64,000 nucleotides of DNA from Magnetococcales bacterium. GTDB lineage: Bacteria > Pseudomonadota > Magnetococcia > Magnetococcales > Magnetaquicoccaceae. Below are positions 36,964-47,469 of this stretch, in pieces (the first letter of the stretch is position 1; each line of letters opens with the position of its first letter). The stretch is from NCBI GenBank assembly GCA_015231755.1, contig JADGAZ010000005.1:62001-126000 (forward strand), in the 5' to 3' direction. Both the position numbers and the translations under genes were made by a program. The notes under the pieces were generated by a model. The model was not told the DNA's origin. It made no database searches and worked only from the letters and a program-made list of their open reading frames with translations.

Positions 36964-37803
36964 ATGGCACTGAAATATTTCAATCCTACATCCAATGGTA
37001 AACGGACCCAGATCAGTGTTGATCGTGGCGCCCTGTATCGGGGTGAACCGGAATCCAGTCTGACGCAAGGGTTGAATTCCTCGGGTGGGCGTAACAGTTA
37101 TGGCCGGATGACAGTTCGTCATCAAGGTGGTGGCCACAAACAACGTTACCGTATCGTGGATTTCAAGCGGGACAAACATGATATTCCGGCGAAGGTGGAG
37201 AGGATTGAATACGATCCGAACCGCACAGCCTTTATCGCTCTGCTGCACTATGCAGACGGTGAAAAACGGTATATTCTGGCACCACAAAGATTGGCAGCCG
37301 GAGACCAGGTTCTGTCTGGAAGCACCGTGGAAGTGAAGCCTGGCAATGCTATGCCACTTCGGGTGATTCCCCTGGGTTCAGTTGTCCACAATGTGGAATT
37401 GAAACCTGCCAAGGGTGGTCAGCTTGCCCGTTCCGCAGGGAATTATGTGCAACTGATGGGTAAAGAAGGCAAGTATGCCCAGTTGAAACTGCCGTCTGGT
37501 GAAATGCGTCTGGTATTGCTGGATTGTATGGCGACGATTGGACAGGTTTCCAATCCGGATCATGGCAATATCAAATTGGGTAAAGCAGGCCGGTCGCGCT
37601 GGATGGGTAAACGTCCCTCGGTTCGTGGTGTCGCCATGAACCCGGTTGATCATCCGCACGGTGGTGGTGAAGGACGCACATCCGGTGGACGTCATCCGGT
37701 CACGCCATGGGGTGTACCGACCAAGGGTAAAAAGACCCGTGATCGCGTCAAATCCACCAATCGACTGATCATGCGGCGGCGTGTGACGGGTGACCGTAAA
37801 TAA
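36964..37803 (+). CDS. rplB: ribosomal protein L2
   Basis: L2 (279 residues) is needed for subunit joining and peptidyl transfer. It shows the N-terminal [29 protein letters not shown], and the conserved end [20 protein letters not shown], which includes the functional His. GGAG precedes the ATG. The 87-nt gap to rpsS holds no gene. Confidence 0.97.
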   Translation: MALKYFNPTSNGKRTQISVDRGALYRGEPESSLTQGLNSSGGRNSYGRMTVRHQGGGHKQRYRIVDFKRDKHDIPAKVERIEYDPNRTAFIALLHYADGEKRYILAPQRLAAGDQVLSGSTVEVKPGNAMPLRVIPLGSVVHNVELKPAKGGQLARSAGNYVQLMGKEGKYAQLKLPSGEMRLVLLDCMATIGQVSNPDHGNIKLGKAGRSRWMGKRPSVRGVAMNPVDHPHGGGEGRTSGGRHPVTPWGVPTKGKKTRDRVKSTNRLIMRRRVTGDRK

Positions 37804-37890
37804 CGGCACGCTAGGAACCAGGTAACGCAACTATGGAAGCAACCGGGCAAAACGCCGTAATGATGCCAGAACGGGTGCAAGAGGATAAGC

Positions 37891-38169
37891 ATGGCAAGAT
37901 CGATTAAAAAAGGTCCATTCTTCGATGGTTATCTTCTTCAAAAAGTGGAGAAGCTGCGGGAAATTGGACGTAAGGAACTGATCAAGACTTGGTCAAGAAG
38001 ATCGACGATCATTCCGGAATTCGTGGGCTACACCTTTGGCGTTCATAACGGACGCAAATTTATTCCGGTCCTGGTGACCGAAAATATGGTGGGCCACAAA
38101 CTTGGTGAATTTTCTGCAACCCGCACCTTCCATGGTCATGGCGGGGACAAGAAATCCAACCGGAAATAG
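37891..38169 (+). CDS. rpsS: ribosomal protein S19
   Basis: S19 (92 residues) binds the 30S head with S13. Typical text is [30 protein letters not shown] and [18 protein letters not shown]. The ribosome site is AGAGGAT. It is followed 15 nt later by rplV. Confidence 0.97.
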   Translation: MARSIKKGPFFDGYLLQKVEKLREIGRKELIKTWSRRSTIIPEFVGYTFGVHNGRKFIPVLVTENMVGHKLGEFSATRTFHGHGGDKKSNRK

Positions 38170-38184
38170 CGAGAGGACGGGACG

Positions 38185-38520
38185 ATGGAAGCCGTAGCAA
38201 GATTGAAGAATCTCCCGGTCTCGCCAACCAAGGTCAGACTGGTCGTTGATCAGATTCGTGGACATCGAGTGGATAATGCCTTGCGGACCTTGGAATTTTC
38301 CAAAAAACGCGTGGCCAATTCCGTAAGAGAAACGTTGAAGTCAGCGATTGCCAATGCTGAGAACAATTATGGGTTGGATGTGGATACCCTGATTGTCTAT
38401 CAAGCGAGCGTTGATCAAGGGTTGGTGATGAAACGCTTTCGGCCAAGAGCAAGGGGGCGAGCAGGTCGGCTCATTAAGAGGACGAGCCATCTCACTATTA
38501 CCGTGCGTTCTGCCGAATAG
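38185..38520 (+). CDS. rplV: ribosomal protein L22
   Basis: L22 (111 residues) forms the tunnel constriction with L4. It contains LKNLPVSPTKVRLVVDQIRG and the beta-hairpin segment RPRARGRAGRLIKRTSHLTI. GAGAGGA precedes the ATG. Confidence 0.96.
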   Translation: MEAVARLKNLPVSPTKVRLVVDQIRGHRVDNALRTLEFSKKRVANSVRETLKSAIANAENNYGLDVDTLIVYQASVDQGLVMKRFRPRARGRAGRLIKRTSHLTITVRSAE

Positions 38521-38580
38521 TCAGGTGATGGTGAATCGGGTCGAAGGATCCTCATCAAGTTAAAGCTGGAGAGCGACTCA

Positions 38581-39225
38581 ATGGGTCAAAAGGTACATCC
38601 AACAGGTTTTCGTCTTGGTATAACCAAGACGTGGGATACGCGCTGGTATGCCGACAAGGCATTTGCATCCTTGTTGCTCGAAGATATCAAGTTGCGTGAG
38701 TGGATCAAGAAGCGCTTGGAACATGCGAGTGTATCGAAGATCATCATTGAGCGTCCTGCAAAAAAGGCACGCATCAATATTCATACGGCCCGGCCAGGCA
38801 TCATCATTGGCAAAAAGGGTGCGGATATTGAGAAGCTGAAAAACGATATTGCCAAAGTTGCCAATACAGAAGTGGCTTTGAATATCGTTGAAGTGCGCAA
38901 ACCAGAAGCCGAGGCCCAGTTGATCGCTGAAAATGTGGCCCAGCAACTGGTAAGACGTGTCGCCTTTCGTAGAGCCATGAAACGTGCCGTGACCTCAGCC
39001 ATGCGGTTGGGTGCTTTGGGGATTCGCATCAACTGTGCGGGTCGTCTTGGCGGAGGTGAAATTGCACGCACAGAATGGTATCGTGAAGGACGTGTGCCGT
39101 TGCATACGTTACGCGCTGATATCGAATACGGGTTCGCGGATGCGAACACCACCTATGGCGTGATAGGCGTCAAGGTTTGGGTGTTCAAGGGCGAGATCAT
39201 CGACAGGGAAATCAGGAGGCCGTAA
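38581..39225 (+). CDS. rpsC: ribosomal protein S3
   Basis: S3 (214 residues) lies at the mRNA entry tunnel. It begins [24 protein letters not shown], written here only by its first motif [13 protein letters not shown], and has a KH domain with [15 protein letters not shown]. The C-terminal domain contains [20 protein letters not shown]-like text ([16 protein letters not shown]). GGAGAG precedes the start. Confidence 0.97.
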   Translation: MGQKVHPTGFRLGITKTWDTRWYADKAFASLLLEDIKLREWIKKRLEHASVSKIIIERPAKKARINIHTARPGIIIGKKGADIEKLKNDIAKVANTEVALNIVEVRKPEAEAQLIAENVAQQLVRRVAFRRAMKRAVTSAMRLGALGIRINCAGRLGGGEIARTEWYREGRVPLHTLRADIEYGFADANTTYGVIGVKVWVFKGEIIDREIRRP

Positions 39226-39237
39226 GGATCCTTCGTC

Positions 39238-39657
39238 ATGCTTTTGCAACCCAAAAAGACCAAGTTCCGCAAGGCCCATAAAGGGCGCATTCATGGCATC
39301 GCGGGAAGCTGCTCCGAATTGAACTTCGGCCAATATGGCCTGAAGGCCATGGAAGCCGGACGTATCACTGCCCGGCAAATTGAAGCAGCAAGACGCGCCA
39401 TGACCCGCCACATCAAGCGTGGTGGACGCATTTGGATTCGTCTTTTTCCTGACGTCCCGGTTTCCAAGAAACCTGCGGAAGTGCGTCAAGGAAAAGGAAA
39501 GGGGAATCCAGAATTCTGGATGGGCCGGGTCAAGCCGGGCCGTATCCTTTATGAAATGGAAGGGGTCTCGGAAGAGATCGCCAGGGAGGCCATGGCCTTG
39601 GCCGGTGCCAAGTTGCCTATTCCAACCAAATTTGTGCATAATTGGAGGAAAGCGTAA
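39238..39657 (+). CDS. rplP: ribosomal protein L16
   Basis: L16 (139 residues) contacts the A-site tRNA. It contains [32 protein letters not shown] and [16 protein letters not shown], and [20 protein letters not shown]. The stop codon overlaps the rpmC start (TAATG). Confidence 0.97.
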   Translation: MLLQPKKTKFRKAHKGRIHGIAGSCSELNFGQYGLKAMEAGRITARQIEAARRAMTRHIKRGGRIWIRLFPDVPVSKKPAEVRQGKGKGNPEFWMGRVKPGRILYEMEGVSEEIAREAMALAGAKLPIPTKFVHNWRKA

Positions 39658-39872
39658 TGAAGGCTGCTGAAATACGAGCGCTTTCCGAAGAGCAGGTCGG
39701 CGAAAAGCTGAAGGCGCTCTATCAGGAAGCATTCAATTTGCGCTTTCAACTGGCGACGGCGCAACTGGAAAATACAGCGAGAATCCGCAAGGTCCGTAAG
39801 GAAATTGCCAGATTTCATACGATCGCTGGTGAGCGGACGATGATACAAAACGCTGTGGACAAGGAGAACTAG
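39657..39872 (+). CDS. rpmC: ribosomal protein L29
   Basis: A 71-residue helical hairpin protein at the tunnel exit. It begins [13 protein letters not shown] and has [20 protein letters not shown]. The ATG at 39657 overlaps the rplP stop and follows GGAGG, so it is preferred to an in-frame start five codons earlier. Confidence 0.95.
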   Translation: MKAAEIRALSEEQVGEKLKALYQEAFNLRFQLATAQLENTARIRKVRKEIARFHTIAGERTMIQNAVDKEN

Positions 39873-39874
39873 TC

Positions 39875-40114
39875 ATGGCGCAACGCATTATGCAGGGCGT
39901 CGTGGTGAGCGACAAAATGGATAAGACCGTTGTGGTCAAAGTAGAGCGAAATGTTCGTCATGAACTCTATGGAAAGATCATCAAACGGTCGAAAAAATAC
40001 AAGGCGCATGATCCGGAAAATCGTCTCAAGGTCGGTGATGTGACGAAGATTCGTGAATGTCCGCCGGTTAGCAAAGACAAGTGCTGGGTTGTGCTTTCGG
40101 AGGAATCCTCATGA
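39875..40114 (+). CDS. rpsQ: ribosomal protein S17
   Basis: S17 (79 residues) is an early 30S assembly protein with an OB fold. It shows [20 protein letters not shown] and [20 protein letters not shown] precedes the start. Its stop overlaps the rplN start by ATGA. Confidence 0.96.
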   Translation: MAQRIMQGVVVSDKMDKTVVVKVERNVRHELYGKIIKRSKKYKAHDPENRLKVGDVTKIRECPPVSKDKCWVVLSEESS

Positions 40115-40479
40115 TTCAAGTACAAACGACTCTTGAGGTGGCAGACAATTCCGGTGCCAAGAAGGTGCAATGTATCAAGGTGCTGGGCGGATCAAAACGG
40201 CGCTACGCGAAAGTTGGAGATGTGATTGCAGTCGCGATCAAATCTGCAATTCCCCGCGGAAAAGTTAAAAAGGGTGATGTGGCTCGCGCTGTTGTTGTGC
40301 GTACTAAAAAGCAGGTGACGCGCGACGATGGCAGCTATATCCGTTTTGACCGCAATGCCGCTGTTTTGATTACCAAAACCGGTGATCCTGTGGGTACCCG
40401 TATCTTTGGACCGGTGACCCGCGAATTGCGTGTTAGAAACTACATGAAAATCATTTCATTGGCACCAGAAGTTCTCTGA
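40111..40479 (+). CDS. rplN: ribosomal protein L14
   Basis: L14 (122 residues) forms an intersubunit bridge and binds the silencing factor RsfS in other bacteria. It begins [18 protein letters not shown], and has [20 protein letters not shown] and [19 protein letters not shown] precedes the ATG, which overlaps the rpsQ stop. Confidence 0.97.
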   Translation: MIQVQTTLEVADNSGAKKVQCIKVLGGSKRRYAKVGDVIAVAIKSAIPRGKVKKGDVARAVVVRTKKQVTRDDGSYIRFDRNAAVLITKTGDPVGTRIFGPVTRELRVRNYMKIISLAPEVL

Positions 40480-40496
40480 GTATCGGTGAATTGGTA

Positions 40497-40850
40497 ATGA
40501 CGACGACGGGTGATGGTTCCATGAATACCGCTTTCAAAACTTCCCTGAAAAAGGGTGACCAGGTTGTGGTGATCGCCGGGAAGGACAAGGGCAAACGCGG
40601 TCGTATTTTACAAATCGTGACCGACAAGCAAAGCGCCCTGGTGGAACGAGTCAATATGATCAAACGCCACACCAAAGCGACCAAAGAGAAAGAATCCTCA
40701 ATCGTCGAAAAGGAAGCGCCAGTCCATATCTCGAACCTGATGTATCTGGATGTTGCAACAGGGAAGGGAAGTCGGATCGGCAAGAAAATTTTGGCGGATG
40801 GACGCAAAGTACGCGTAGCCCTCAAATCGGGCGAGACCATTGACCGCTAG
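40497..40850 (+). CDS. rplX: ribosomal protein L24
   Basis: L24 (117 residues from this ATG) initiates 50S assembly. It has the KOW motif KGDQVVVIAGKDKGKRGRI and NMIKRHTK. The ATG at 40497 lies in the 15-mer GGTGAATTGGTAATG, identical to the rpsJ start region; ATG at 40521 (MNTAFKTSLKKGD) is an alternative start nearer to the usual length. Confidence 0.94.
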   Translation: MTTTGDGSMNTAFKTSLKKGDQVVVIAGKDKGKRGRILQIVTDKQSALVERVNMIKRHTKATKEKESSIVEKEAPVHISNLMYLDVATGKGSRIGKKILADGRKVRVALKSGETIDR

Positions 40851-40915
40851 GCTGCGGTTCAGGTAAGATACCATCTCAAAGCTTTGTGTTTGTTAGGCCC
40901 CACAGGGAATGAACA

Positions 40916-41455
40916 ATGGCCAGACTGAAAGAACTGTATGACAAGGAGATCGGTCCCGCCTTGATGAAGGAATTTGCATACCAAAATGTGATGCAAATCC
41001 CTCGGATCGAAAAGGTCGTCATCAATATGGGTGTTGGCAAAGCGGTTGCTGACAAGAATCTCCTCAACGGTGCTGTGTCTGATATGACCGCCATATCTGG
41101 ACAAAAGCCATTGGTCACCAAGGCCAAAAAGTCCGTTGCCGGGTTCAAACTGCGCAAAGGTCAGGCCATTGGCTGTTGTGTGACTTTGCGTCGCACCCGT
41201 ATGTATGAATTTCTGGACAGACTTATCAATGTGGCACTGCCTCGTACCCGTGACTTCCAAGGCGTTAAGGGAAATTCCTTTGACGGACGTGGTAATTACT
41301 GCATGGGATTGAAAGAGCAGATCATCTTTCCGGAAATTGATTACGATAAAGTGGATGCGGTTCGTGGCATGGATATTGTCATTGTGACCTCGGCACCCAC
41401 AGACAAGGAAGCCAAAGCCCTTTTGCGGGCATTCCGGATGCCTTTCAAGAACTGA
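40916..41455 (+). CDS. rplE: ribosomal protein L5
   Basis: L5 (179 residues) binds 5S rRNA. It contains [54 protein letters not shown] and the end [17 protein letters not shown]. The ribosome site AGGGAAT is modest. Confidence 0.97.
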   Translation: MARLKELYDKEIGPALMKEFAYQNVMQIPRIEKVVINMGVGKAVADKNLLNGAVSDMTAISGQKPLVTKAKKSVAGFKLRKGQAIGCCVTLRRTRMYEFLDRLINVALPRTRDFQGVKGNSFDGRGNYCMGLKEQIIFPEIDYDKVDAVRGMDIVIVTSAPTDKEAKALLRAFRMPFKN

Positions 41456-41477
41456 TCGTCGAGGATGATGCGAAGAG

Positions 41478-41663
41478 ATGGCCAAGAAATCACTGATTGC
41501 CAAGTGTAAGCGTAAACCGAAATTCAGCGTTCGGACGTACCATCGTTGCGCTCGTTGTTCTCGACCCAGAGGATATATCAGGAAGTTTACTTTGTGTCGA
41601 ATTTGTGTCAGACAGCTTGCTCTGCGGGGTGAGATTCCCGGCATTGTGAAAGCATCGTGGTAG
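41478..41663 (+). CDS. rpsN: ribosomal protein S14, short zinc-binding type
   Basis: This S14 has only 61 residues and carries Cys24-x2-Cys27 and Cys40-x2-Cys43 ([10 protein letters not shown] and [10 protein letters not shown]). It is therefore the zinc-ribbon form and not the about 101-residue form without zinc that most Alpha-, Beta- and Gammaproteobacteria use. It occupies the normal place between rplE and rpsH. Confidence 0.96.
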   Translation: MAKKSLIAKCKRKPKFSVRTYHRCARCSRPRGYIRKFTLCRICVRQLALRGEIPGIVKASW

Positions 41664-41696
41664 AAAACAGCATTTTTGGACTGGAGCTTTGAATCC

Positions 41697-42092
41697 ATGG
41701 GAATGACCGACCCAATCAGTGATATGTTGAGCCGGATCCGTAACGCTCAAATGGTGCGTAAGGATCAAGTTGACATACCCGTTTCCAAGCTCAAGACGCG
41801 TATCGCCGAAATCCTTAAAGACGAAGGGTTCATCGACAGGATTGAGCTTCTTCCCTCAGGAAATTTTAATGTCTTGCGTCTTGATCTTAAATATCGGAAT
41901 GGACGTCCGGTGATCGAAGAGATTCGTCGTCGTTCACGGCCAGGACGCCGTGAGTATGTTGCCCGTGATGAGATTCCGAGCGTTTATCAGGGGTTGGGTA
42001 TTGCCATTCTCTCTACCAGCAAGGGTGTGGTCTCAAACCGTCAAGCCCGCAAACTGGGTGTAGGCGGCGAACTCTTGTGTACGGTTTTCTAA
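41697..42092 (+). CDS. rpsH: ribosomal protein S8
   Basis: S8 (131 residues) binds the central domain of 16S rRNA and is the spc operon repressor in enterics. It contains [31 protein letters not shown] and the C-terminal [20 protein letters not shown]. The ATG at 41697 follows GGAG at 10 nt; an upstream TTG in frame is not needed. Confidence 0.96.
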   Translation: MGMTDPISDMLSRIRNAQMVRKDQVDIPVSKLKTRIAEILKDEGFIDRIELLPSGNFNVLRLDLKYRNGRPVIEEIRRRSRPGRREYVARDEIPSVYQGLGIAILSTSKGVVSNRQARKLGVGGELLCTVF

Positions 42093-42110
42093 CGTTCGAG
42101 GAATTTTCTC

Positions 42111-42644
42111 GTGTCCAGAATTGGAAAATTACCGATCTCTGTCCCTAAAGGGGTGGAGGTGATCATCGAGAATCAGACCATCCAGGTCACGGGCAAGCTC
42201 GGAACCTTGACTCGCAAGTTTCCGGCGCAAATGCAGGTGACTCACGATGGGGATCAGTTGATTGTTACACCCTTAACCGATTCCAAGGATAGCGGGGCGT
42301 TGTGGGGTCTCACCCGTGCCTTGTTGAACAATATGGTTAAAGGGGTGTCGGATGGCTTCTCCAAGACCCTGGAGATCATTGGGGTCGGCTATCGTGCAGC
42401 TGTCGAAGGTCGTATCTTGCGTTTGAACCTTGGGTTTTCGCATCCTGTGGATTTTAAGCTCCCAGATGGCGTGGATGCCTCTGTGGATAAAAACACAATG
42501 CTGATGCTCAAGAGTATCGATGCGGAACGTCTGGGGCAAACCTGCGCTGAGATCAGGGCTTACCGTTTGCCCGAGCCGTACAAGGGCAAAGGGATCAGCT
42601 ATGTAGGCGAAAAAATACTCCGCAAGGTCGGCAAGAAGAAATAG
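42111..42644 (+). CDS. rplF: ribosomal protein L6
   Basis: L6 (177 residues) lies near the sarcin-ricin loop. It starts at GTG after GAGGA. Typical text is SRIGKLPISVPKGVEV, IIGVGYRAAVEG and the end YRLPEPYKGKGISYVGEKI. It is followed by rplR. Confidence 0.96.
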   Translation: MSRIGKLPISVPKGVEVIIENQTIQVTGKLGTLTRKFPAQMQVTHDGDQLIVTPLTDSKDSGALWGLTRALLNNMVKGVSDGFSKTLEIIGVGYRAAVEGRILRLNLGFSHPVDFKLPDGVDASVDKNTMLMLKSIDAERLGQTCAEIRAYRLPEPYKGKGISYVGEKILRKVGKKK

Positions 42645-42692
42645 GCCCTGCGTTTCACGCATACGTGGCCAATAATGCATGGGGATGGTTTG

Positions 42693-43058
42693 ATGTCACA
42701 GGATCGGCACGAGGCCAGAAAAACACGGAGCGCCCGAATCCGGTATAAAATCCGGCAGGTCGCAGATAAACGTTTGCGGCTTTCTGTGTTTCGCAGTGCG
42801 AAACACATTTATGCGCAAATTATTGATGATACCCAAGGTGTGACCCTGGTATCAGCTTCGACCTTGGAAAAAGAGGTTCGTGAGCAAGTCAAGAATGGTG
42901 GCAATAAAGATGCCGCTGCCGAAGTTGGCAAACGATTGGCTGAAAAGGCCAAAGCAGCCAATCTGAGCAGTGTCGTTTTTGATCGCAGCGGTTATTTGTA
43001 TCATGGCCGTGTCAAAACATTGGCCGATGCCGCGCGTGAAGGCGGGTTGGAATTCTGA
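42693..43058 (+). CDS. rplR: ribosomal protein L18
   Basis: L18 (121 residues) binds 5S rRNA with L5. It has [21 protein letters not shown], seen here as [17 protein letters not shown], then HIYAQIIDD and [15 protein letters not shown]. The ATG at 42693 is preferred to one six codons upstream on family length. Confidence 0.95.
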   Translation: MSQDRHEARKTRSARIRYKIRQVADKRLRLSVFRSAKHIYAQIIDDTQGVTLVSASTLEKEVREQVKNGGNKDAAAEVGKRLAEKAKAANLSSVVFDRSGYLYHGRVKTLADAAREGGLEF

Positions 43059-43099
43059 TCCAGCCCGTTTAGGGCTTTGACTCATGGGCAGGAGTGGAG

Positions 43100-43660
43100 A
43101 TGGCTAAGCGACGCAGCACCAACACCAATAATAACAATAACAACACCCCTGAAGAAAAAGTGGGGAGTTGGCAGTCCGATGACTTTATCGAGAAGTTGGT
43201 GACCATCAAACGTACTGCAAAAGTCGTTAAGGGTGGCAGCCGCTTTAATTTCTCTGCCATTGTCGTGGTTGGCGATGGGAAAGGTCGTGTCGGATATGGC
43301 TTGGGCAAAGCCAAGGAAGTTCCCGAAAGCATTCGCAAGGCGACTGAAAAGGCCCGCAAAAATATGATGGATATTGCCATTAAAGATGGCAGAACCATTT
43401 TCCATCAAATGATTGGCCATTATGGCGCCGGTGGTGTGATTCTCCGGCCTGCGGTGGAAGGTACAGGCATCATTGCTGGTGGTTCCATGCGTCCCATTTT
43501 TGAAGCGTTGGGGATTCGTGATATCCTTGCCAAATCCACGGGAACCTCCAATCCCCACAATTTGATCAAGGCCACTTTTGATGCTTTGAAATCCATTCGG
43601 TCACCACGGGAAGTGGCACTGAAACGTGATCTGCCCCTGGCCCGTTTTGGCGTGGCGTGA
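43100..43660 (+). CDS. rpsE: ribosomal protein S5, with Asn-rich N-terminus
   Basis: S5 (186 residues from this ATG) secures translational accuracy. The core shows [40 protein letters not shown] and [12 protein letters not shown]. The N-terminal extension has a run of asparagines (TNTNNNNNN) coded by AAT/AAC triplets, a low-complexity insertion not typical of the family. The ATG at 43100 is preceded by AGGAG; GTG at 43094 is two codons upstream. Confidence 0.96.
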   Translation: MAKRRSTNTNNNNNNTPEEKVGSWQSDDFIEKLVTIKRTAKVVKGGSRFNFSAIVVVGDGKGRVGYGLGKAKEVPESIRKATEKARKNMMDIAIKDGRTIFHQMIGHYGAGGVILRPAVEGTGIIAGGSMRPIFEALGIRDILAKSTGTSNPHNLIKATFDALKSIRSPREVALKRDLPLARFGVA

Positions 43661-43670
43661 GGATGATACC

Positions 43671-43850
43671 ATGGCAAAAATGCTGAAAGTTCAACAAATC
43701 CGTTCCCTGATCGGGCGTCCCATGGAACAACGTTTGATTGTTCGTGGCCTTGGTTTGAAAAGAATCCGTCATATCCGTGAACTGCAAGACAATGAGTGTG
43801 TTCGCGGAATGATTACCAAAGTTCCTCATCTGGTCCGTGTCGTTGAATAA
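43671..43850 (+). CDS. rpmD: ribosomal protein L30
   Basis: L30 (59 residues) begins MAKMLKVQQIRSLIGRP and contains LIVRGLGLKRIRHIRE and the end GMITKVPHLVRVVE. GAGGAT precedes the ATG 10 nt after rpsE. Confidence 0.95.
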   Translation: MAKMLKVQQIRSLIGRPMEQRLIVRGLGLKRIRHIRELQDNECVRGMITKVPHLVRVVE

Positions 43851-43925
43851 TTGGTCCATCCGACCTGACAAGACAGGAATTCTTGTTTCGCCCTATCTCA
43901 TTTGTCCAGTAAGGTTTTAGATACC

Positions 43926-44405
43926 ATGAAACTCAATGAACTGCCAAAGAATCCTGCCGGTGCCCGTGGTGGCAAACGCGTAGGACGCGGAATCGGTTCC
44001 GGTCACGGCAAAACTAGCTGCCGTGGTCAGAAGGGACAAAGTGCCCGCTCAGGTGGTTATCACAAAGTCGGGTTTGAAGGTGGACAAATGCCTTTGCAAC
44101 GGCGTTTGCCCAAACGTGGCTTCAAGAATCCGTTCCGTAAAGAGTATTCTTTGGTCAACGTTCAAGATCTTGAAATTTTTGATGCCGGAAGCCAAGTCGG
44201 CTTGGCGGAACTTAAGGCCACTGGCTTGATTGGACGTGAGCGTGACGGAGTGAAGCTGCTGGCTCAAGGTGAAGTGACCCGTGCCATCACCATTCATGTG
44301 GATCGTGCTTCTGCGGCTGCCATTGAGAAAGTCCGTGCTGCCGGTGGTGATGTGATCGTAAAAATGGTTGAGAGCGATGTTTCGGCTCAATCCGAGGGTG
44401 AATAA
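43926..44405 (+). CDS. rplO: ribosomal protein L15
   Basis: L15 (159 residues) is a late-assembly 50S protein. It begins [20 protein letters not shown], with [17 protein letters not shown] and [13 protein letters not shown]. The ATG at 43926 matches the family N-terminus; an in-frame TTG at 43902 is less likely. It is followed 8 nt later by secY. Confidence 0.96.
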   Translation: MKLNELPKNPAGARGGKRVGRGIGSGHGKTSCRGQKGQSARSGGYHKVGFEGGQMPLQRRLPKRGFKNPFRKEYSLVNVQDLEIFDAGSQVGLAELKATGLIGRERDGVKLLAQGEVTRAITIHVDRASAAAIEKVRAAGGDVIVKMVESDVSAQSEGE

Positions 44406-44413
44406 AGGCGGGC

Positions 44414-45745
44414 ATGAGTTCTATGGAAGCGCAATCTCCGTTTGCAGGTTTGGCGAATCTTGGCCGCATACCCGAGTTGCGCAAGCGCTTGTTGTTTACA
44501 TTGGGCATGTTGATTGTTTATCGAATCGGCGCCCATGTTCCCACGCCTGGCATTGATCCCAAGGCGCTGGCCGCCTTTTTTGATCAACAGCAGGGTACCC
44601 TGCTGGGCATGTTCAATATGTTTTCCGGTGGTGCCCTGTCTCGTTTGACAGTGTTTGCTCTCGGCATCATGCCCTATATCTCCTCTTCCATCATTCTGCA
44701 ATTGATGACCGCTGTTTTTCCGAAACTGGAGGCCATCAAAAAAGAGGGTGAGCTGGGAAGAAGAAAGATCAATCAATACACCCGTTACGGAACCGTTGTG
44801 CTTTCGATCTTTCAGGGATTCGGTATTGCCTACGGTCTGGAATCCATGCAGGCCGGTGGACTGGGAGTGGTGGTGGATCCAGGTTGGTCTTTCCGTATCA
44901 TGACGGTGATCACCTTGACTTCCGGAACGGCCTTCATCATGTGGGTCGGGGAACAGATCACGGCCCGGGGTATTGGTAATGGCATCTCGTTGATCATTTT
45001 TGCAGGGATTGTGGCCAATCTGCCCATTGCCTTGGTCAAGACTCTTGAATTGGCCAGAACCGGAGATTTGCAGCCCCTGTTCGTTTTGTTCCTCCTGGTG
45101 ATGTCGGTGGCAGTGACTGCCTTCATTATTTTCATGGAGCGGGCTCAACGCCGTATCACGGTCCAATATGCCAAGCGGCAAGTCAGTGGTCGCCGCATGG
45201 TCGGTGGTGAAAGCACTCACTTGCCCTTGAAAGTGAATACTTCTGGTGTCATCCCACCCATCTTCGCCAGTTCAATCATTCTCTTCCCGGTGACCATTGC
45301 CAATTTTGCGCCTTGGGAATGGCTGAAAGGCGTAGCCACAGCACTGTCGCCTGGCCATTTTGCTTATATGGTGGTTTATTCCCTGGCGATCGTATTCTTT
45401 TGTTATTTTTATACAGCCATCGTCTTCAATCCTCAGGAGACGGCTGAAAACTTGCAAAAGTATGGTGGGTTTGTGCCCGGAATTCGTCCTGGTGTGAGAA
45501 CCGCTGAGTATCTGGATAATATTTTGACCCGTCTCACCCTGGTGGGTGCTGTTTATGTCACTGCAGTTTGTTTGTTGCCAGAGATTTTGATTTCAAGCTA
45601 TAATGTGCCGTTTTATTTTGGCGGAACCTCCATGTTGATCGTTGTGGGTGTCACCATGGATACCGCTGCGCAAATCCAGTCCTTTCTGATCAGCCGTCAG
45701 TATGAAGGGTTGATGCAGAAGGCCAGAATTCGTGGCCGCCGATAA
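44414..45745 (+). CDS. secY: preprotein translocase channel subunit SecY
   Basis: SecY (443 residues) is the ten-helix protein-conducting channel. It begins with [20 protein letters not shown], followed by [25 protein letters not shown] and [15 protein letters not shown], then [15 protein letters not shown] and [22 protein letters not shown], recognised by [10 protein letters not shown]. Cytoplasmic loops are basic. It works with SecE (18733). It is followed directly by rpmJ, with no adk between secY and rpsM. Confidence 0.97.
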   Translation: MSSMEAQSPFAGLANLGRIPELRKRLLFTLGMLIVYRIGAHVPTPGIDPKALAAFFDQQQGTLLGMFNMFSGGALSRLTVFALGIMPYISSSIILQLMTAVFPKLEAIKKEGELGRRKINQYTRYGTVVLSIFQGFGIAYGLESMQAGGLGVVVDPGWSFRIMTVITLTSGTAFIMWVGEQITARGIGNGISLIIFAGIVANLPIALVKTLELARTGDLQPLFVLFLLVMSVAVTAFIIFMERAQRRITVQYAKRQVSGRRMVGGESTHLPLKVNTSGVIPPIFASSIILFPVTIANFAPWEWLKGVATALSPGHFAYMVVYSLAIVFFCYFYTAIVFNPQETAENLQKYGGFVPGIRPGVRTAEYLDNILTRLTLVGAVYVTAVCLLPEILISSYNVPFYFGGTSMLIVVGVTMDTAAQIQSFLISRQYEGLMQKARIRGRR

Positions 45746-45770
45746 CGGTCAAGCTTTGGAGGTCTGACTT

Positions 45771-45887
45771 ATGAAGGTTCGTGCATCGGTTAAAACACTT
45801 TGTAAACTTTGCAAAGTGGTGAAACGCAAAGGTGTGACCCGGGTGATCTGTCCGGCACATCCCAAGCATAAACAACGGCAAGGATGA
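45771..45887 (+). CDS. rpmJ: ribosomal protein L36 (zinc-binding form)
   Basis: A 38-residue protein beginning [19 protein letters not shown]. It has Cys11, Cys14, Cys27 and His33 as zinc ligands ([13 protein letters not shown]). The ATG follows TTGGAGG. Its place between secY and rpsM is standard. Confidence 0.96.
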   Translation: MKVRASVKTLCKLCKVVKRKGVTRVICPAHPKHKQRQG

Positions 45888-45957
45888 CCACAACGGAAAC
45901 GTCAGGTTTCCAGGTGGGAAGAGTATAATTGGTTGAACCGGCTCAGGAGGTGGGAAG

Positions 45958-46320
45958 GTGGCCCGTATTGCTGGCGTAAACATCCCGATCAATAAGCGGA
46001 TGGAAGTGGCTCTGACGTATATTTACGGGATCGGTCCTGAAAGAGCCAAAAAAATCTTGACGGACGCAGGTGTCTCCACGGAAGTCAGGGCTCGTGACTT
46101 GTCTGAGGCAGAAACGGCCCGCATCCGTGCCATCATTGACAAGGATTTCATTGTCGAAGGTGATCTGCGGCGTCAAGTGGCGATGAATACCAAGCGTCTG
46201 ATGGACCTGGGTAGTTACCGCGGTTTGCGACATCGCCGTGGCCTTCCTACTCGTGGACAACGGACTCATACCAATGCCCGCACGCGCAAAGGACCGCGCC
46301 GCGCCGTGGTTGGAAAATGA
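45958..46320 (+). CDS. rpsM: ribosomal protein S13
   Basis: S13 (120 residues) is a 30S head protein that contacts the P-site tRNA. It starts at GTG after CAGGAGGTGGGAAG. It has [30 protein letters not shown] and the end [20 protein letters not shown]. It begins the alpha operon genes. Confidence 0.97.
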   Translation: MARIAGVNIPINKRMEVALTYIYGIGPERAKKILTDAGVSTEVRARDLSEAETARIRAIIDKDFIVEGDLRRQVAMNTKRLMDLGSYRGLRHRRGLPTRGQRTHTNARTRKGPRRAVVGK

Positions 46321-46381
46321 TCATGAATCACTTACTGTTTGGCCGTGGTAACAAGACCAGGCCCGGAATGAAGGAGTAAAC

Positions 46382-46783
46382 ATGGCGACGAAGGCTCAGA
46401 AAACCGCTACCCGGATTAAAAAGAAGGAGCGGAAAAATATCGCCAGCGGAATCGCGCATATCCGATCCACCTTCAACAACACGATCGTTTCCATTACCGA
46501 TACCGTTGGAAATGTGATTTCCTGGGGATCGGCTGGGGCACAGGGTTTCAAGGGATCTCGTAAATCTACCCCCTTTGCAGCCCAAATGGCTGCCGAGGAT
46601 GCTGGACGCAAGGCCATGGAACATGGCATGAGAAACTTGGAAGTTCGCCTGAAGGGACCGGGATCCGGACGTGAATCCGCCCTGAGAGCATTGGCCAATA
46701 TTGGCTTTAATATCGCCTACGTGCAGGACGTCACCCCCATTCCACACAATGGCTGCCGTCCTCCGAAGCGGCGTCGCGTCTGA
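46382..46783 (+). CDS. rpsK: ribosomal protein S11
   Basis: S11 (133 residues) forms the 30S platform. It contains [38 protein letters not shown] and the end [24 protein letters not shown] precedes the ATG. Confidence 0.97.
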   Translation: MATKAQKTATRIKKKERKNIASGIAHIRSTFNNTIVSITDTVGNVISWGSAGAQGFKGSRKSTPFAAQMAAEDAGRKAMEHGMRNLEVRLKGPGSGRESALRALANIGFNIAYVQDVTPIPHNGCRPPKRRRV

Positions 46784-46816
46784 TTCGACTCGGTTGATAA
46801 GGGACTCTGGGAAAAC

Positions 46817-47443
46817 ATGGCCCGTTATTTTGGATCCAAATGCAGATTGTGTCGCCGTGAGGCGACCAAACTTTTCCTGAAAGGGGAAAAGTGCTACTCT
46901 GACAAATGCGCTATTGAGCGCCGAAACTATGGTCCCGGTCTGCATGGTCAGCGCCGTCGCAAGGTTTCGGACTATGGTGTCCATCTGCGCGAGAAGCAAA
47001 AAATTAAACGCACCTATTGCGTGCTGGAAAAACAGTTCCATAACTATTTCCAGAAAGCTGCGCGCATGCCCGGTGTTACCGGTGAAAACCTGTTGATCCT
47101 CCTCGAAAGGAGACTCGACAATGTGGTCTATCGCCTCGGCTTCAGCGCTTCCCGCAGCGAAGCAAGACAGGTGGTCAGCCACAAACAAATCCTGGTGAAT
47201 GGCAAACCCATCAACGTCAGTTCCTATTTGGTAAAGCCAGGGGACAAGATCGCTGTGGACGAACAGTGCAAGGCTCATATCCGTATCAAGGGTGCCTTGG
47301 ACAGCGCGATGCGGCGCAGTTTCCCCTCCTGGCTTGAGGTCGATCCCGTGGCCATGTCCGGCACATTCCTCTCGTTCCCGGATCGCGCGGATCTTCCTGC
47401 CGATTATAACGAAAACCTCATCGTCGAACTTTATTCCAAGTAG
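46817..47443 (+). CDS. rpsD: ribosomal protein S4
   Basis: S4 (208 residues) is a primary 16S rRNA binder and alpha-operon repressor in enterics. It shows [16 protein letters not shown], a zinc-type Cys cluster (CRLC, then CYSDKC), [17 protein letters not shown] and the S4 RNA-binding domain [20 protein letters not shown]. It is followed by rpoA. Confidence 0.97.
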   Translation: MARYFGSKCRLCRREATKLFLKGEKCYSDKCAIERRNYGPGLHGQRRRKVSDYGVHLREKQKIKRTYCVLEKQFHNYFQKAARMPGVTGENLLILLERRLDNVVYRLGFSASRSEARQVVSHKQILVNGKPINVSSYLVKPGDKIAVDEQCKAHIRIKGALDSAMRRSFPSWLEVDPVAMSGTFLSFPDRADLPADYNENLIVELYSK

Positions 47444-47469
47444 TGTGTTTACCTGGATGGGGGATTGTG

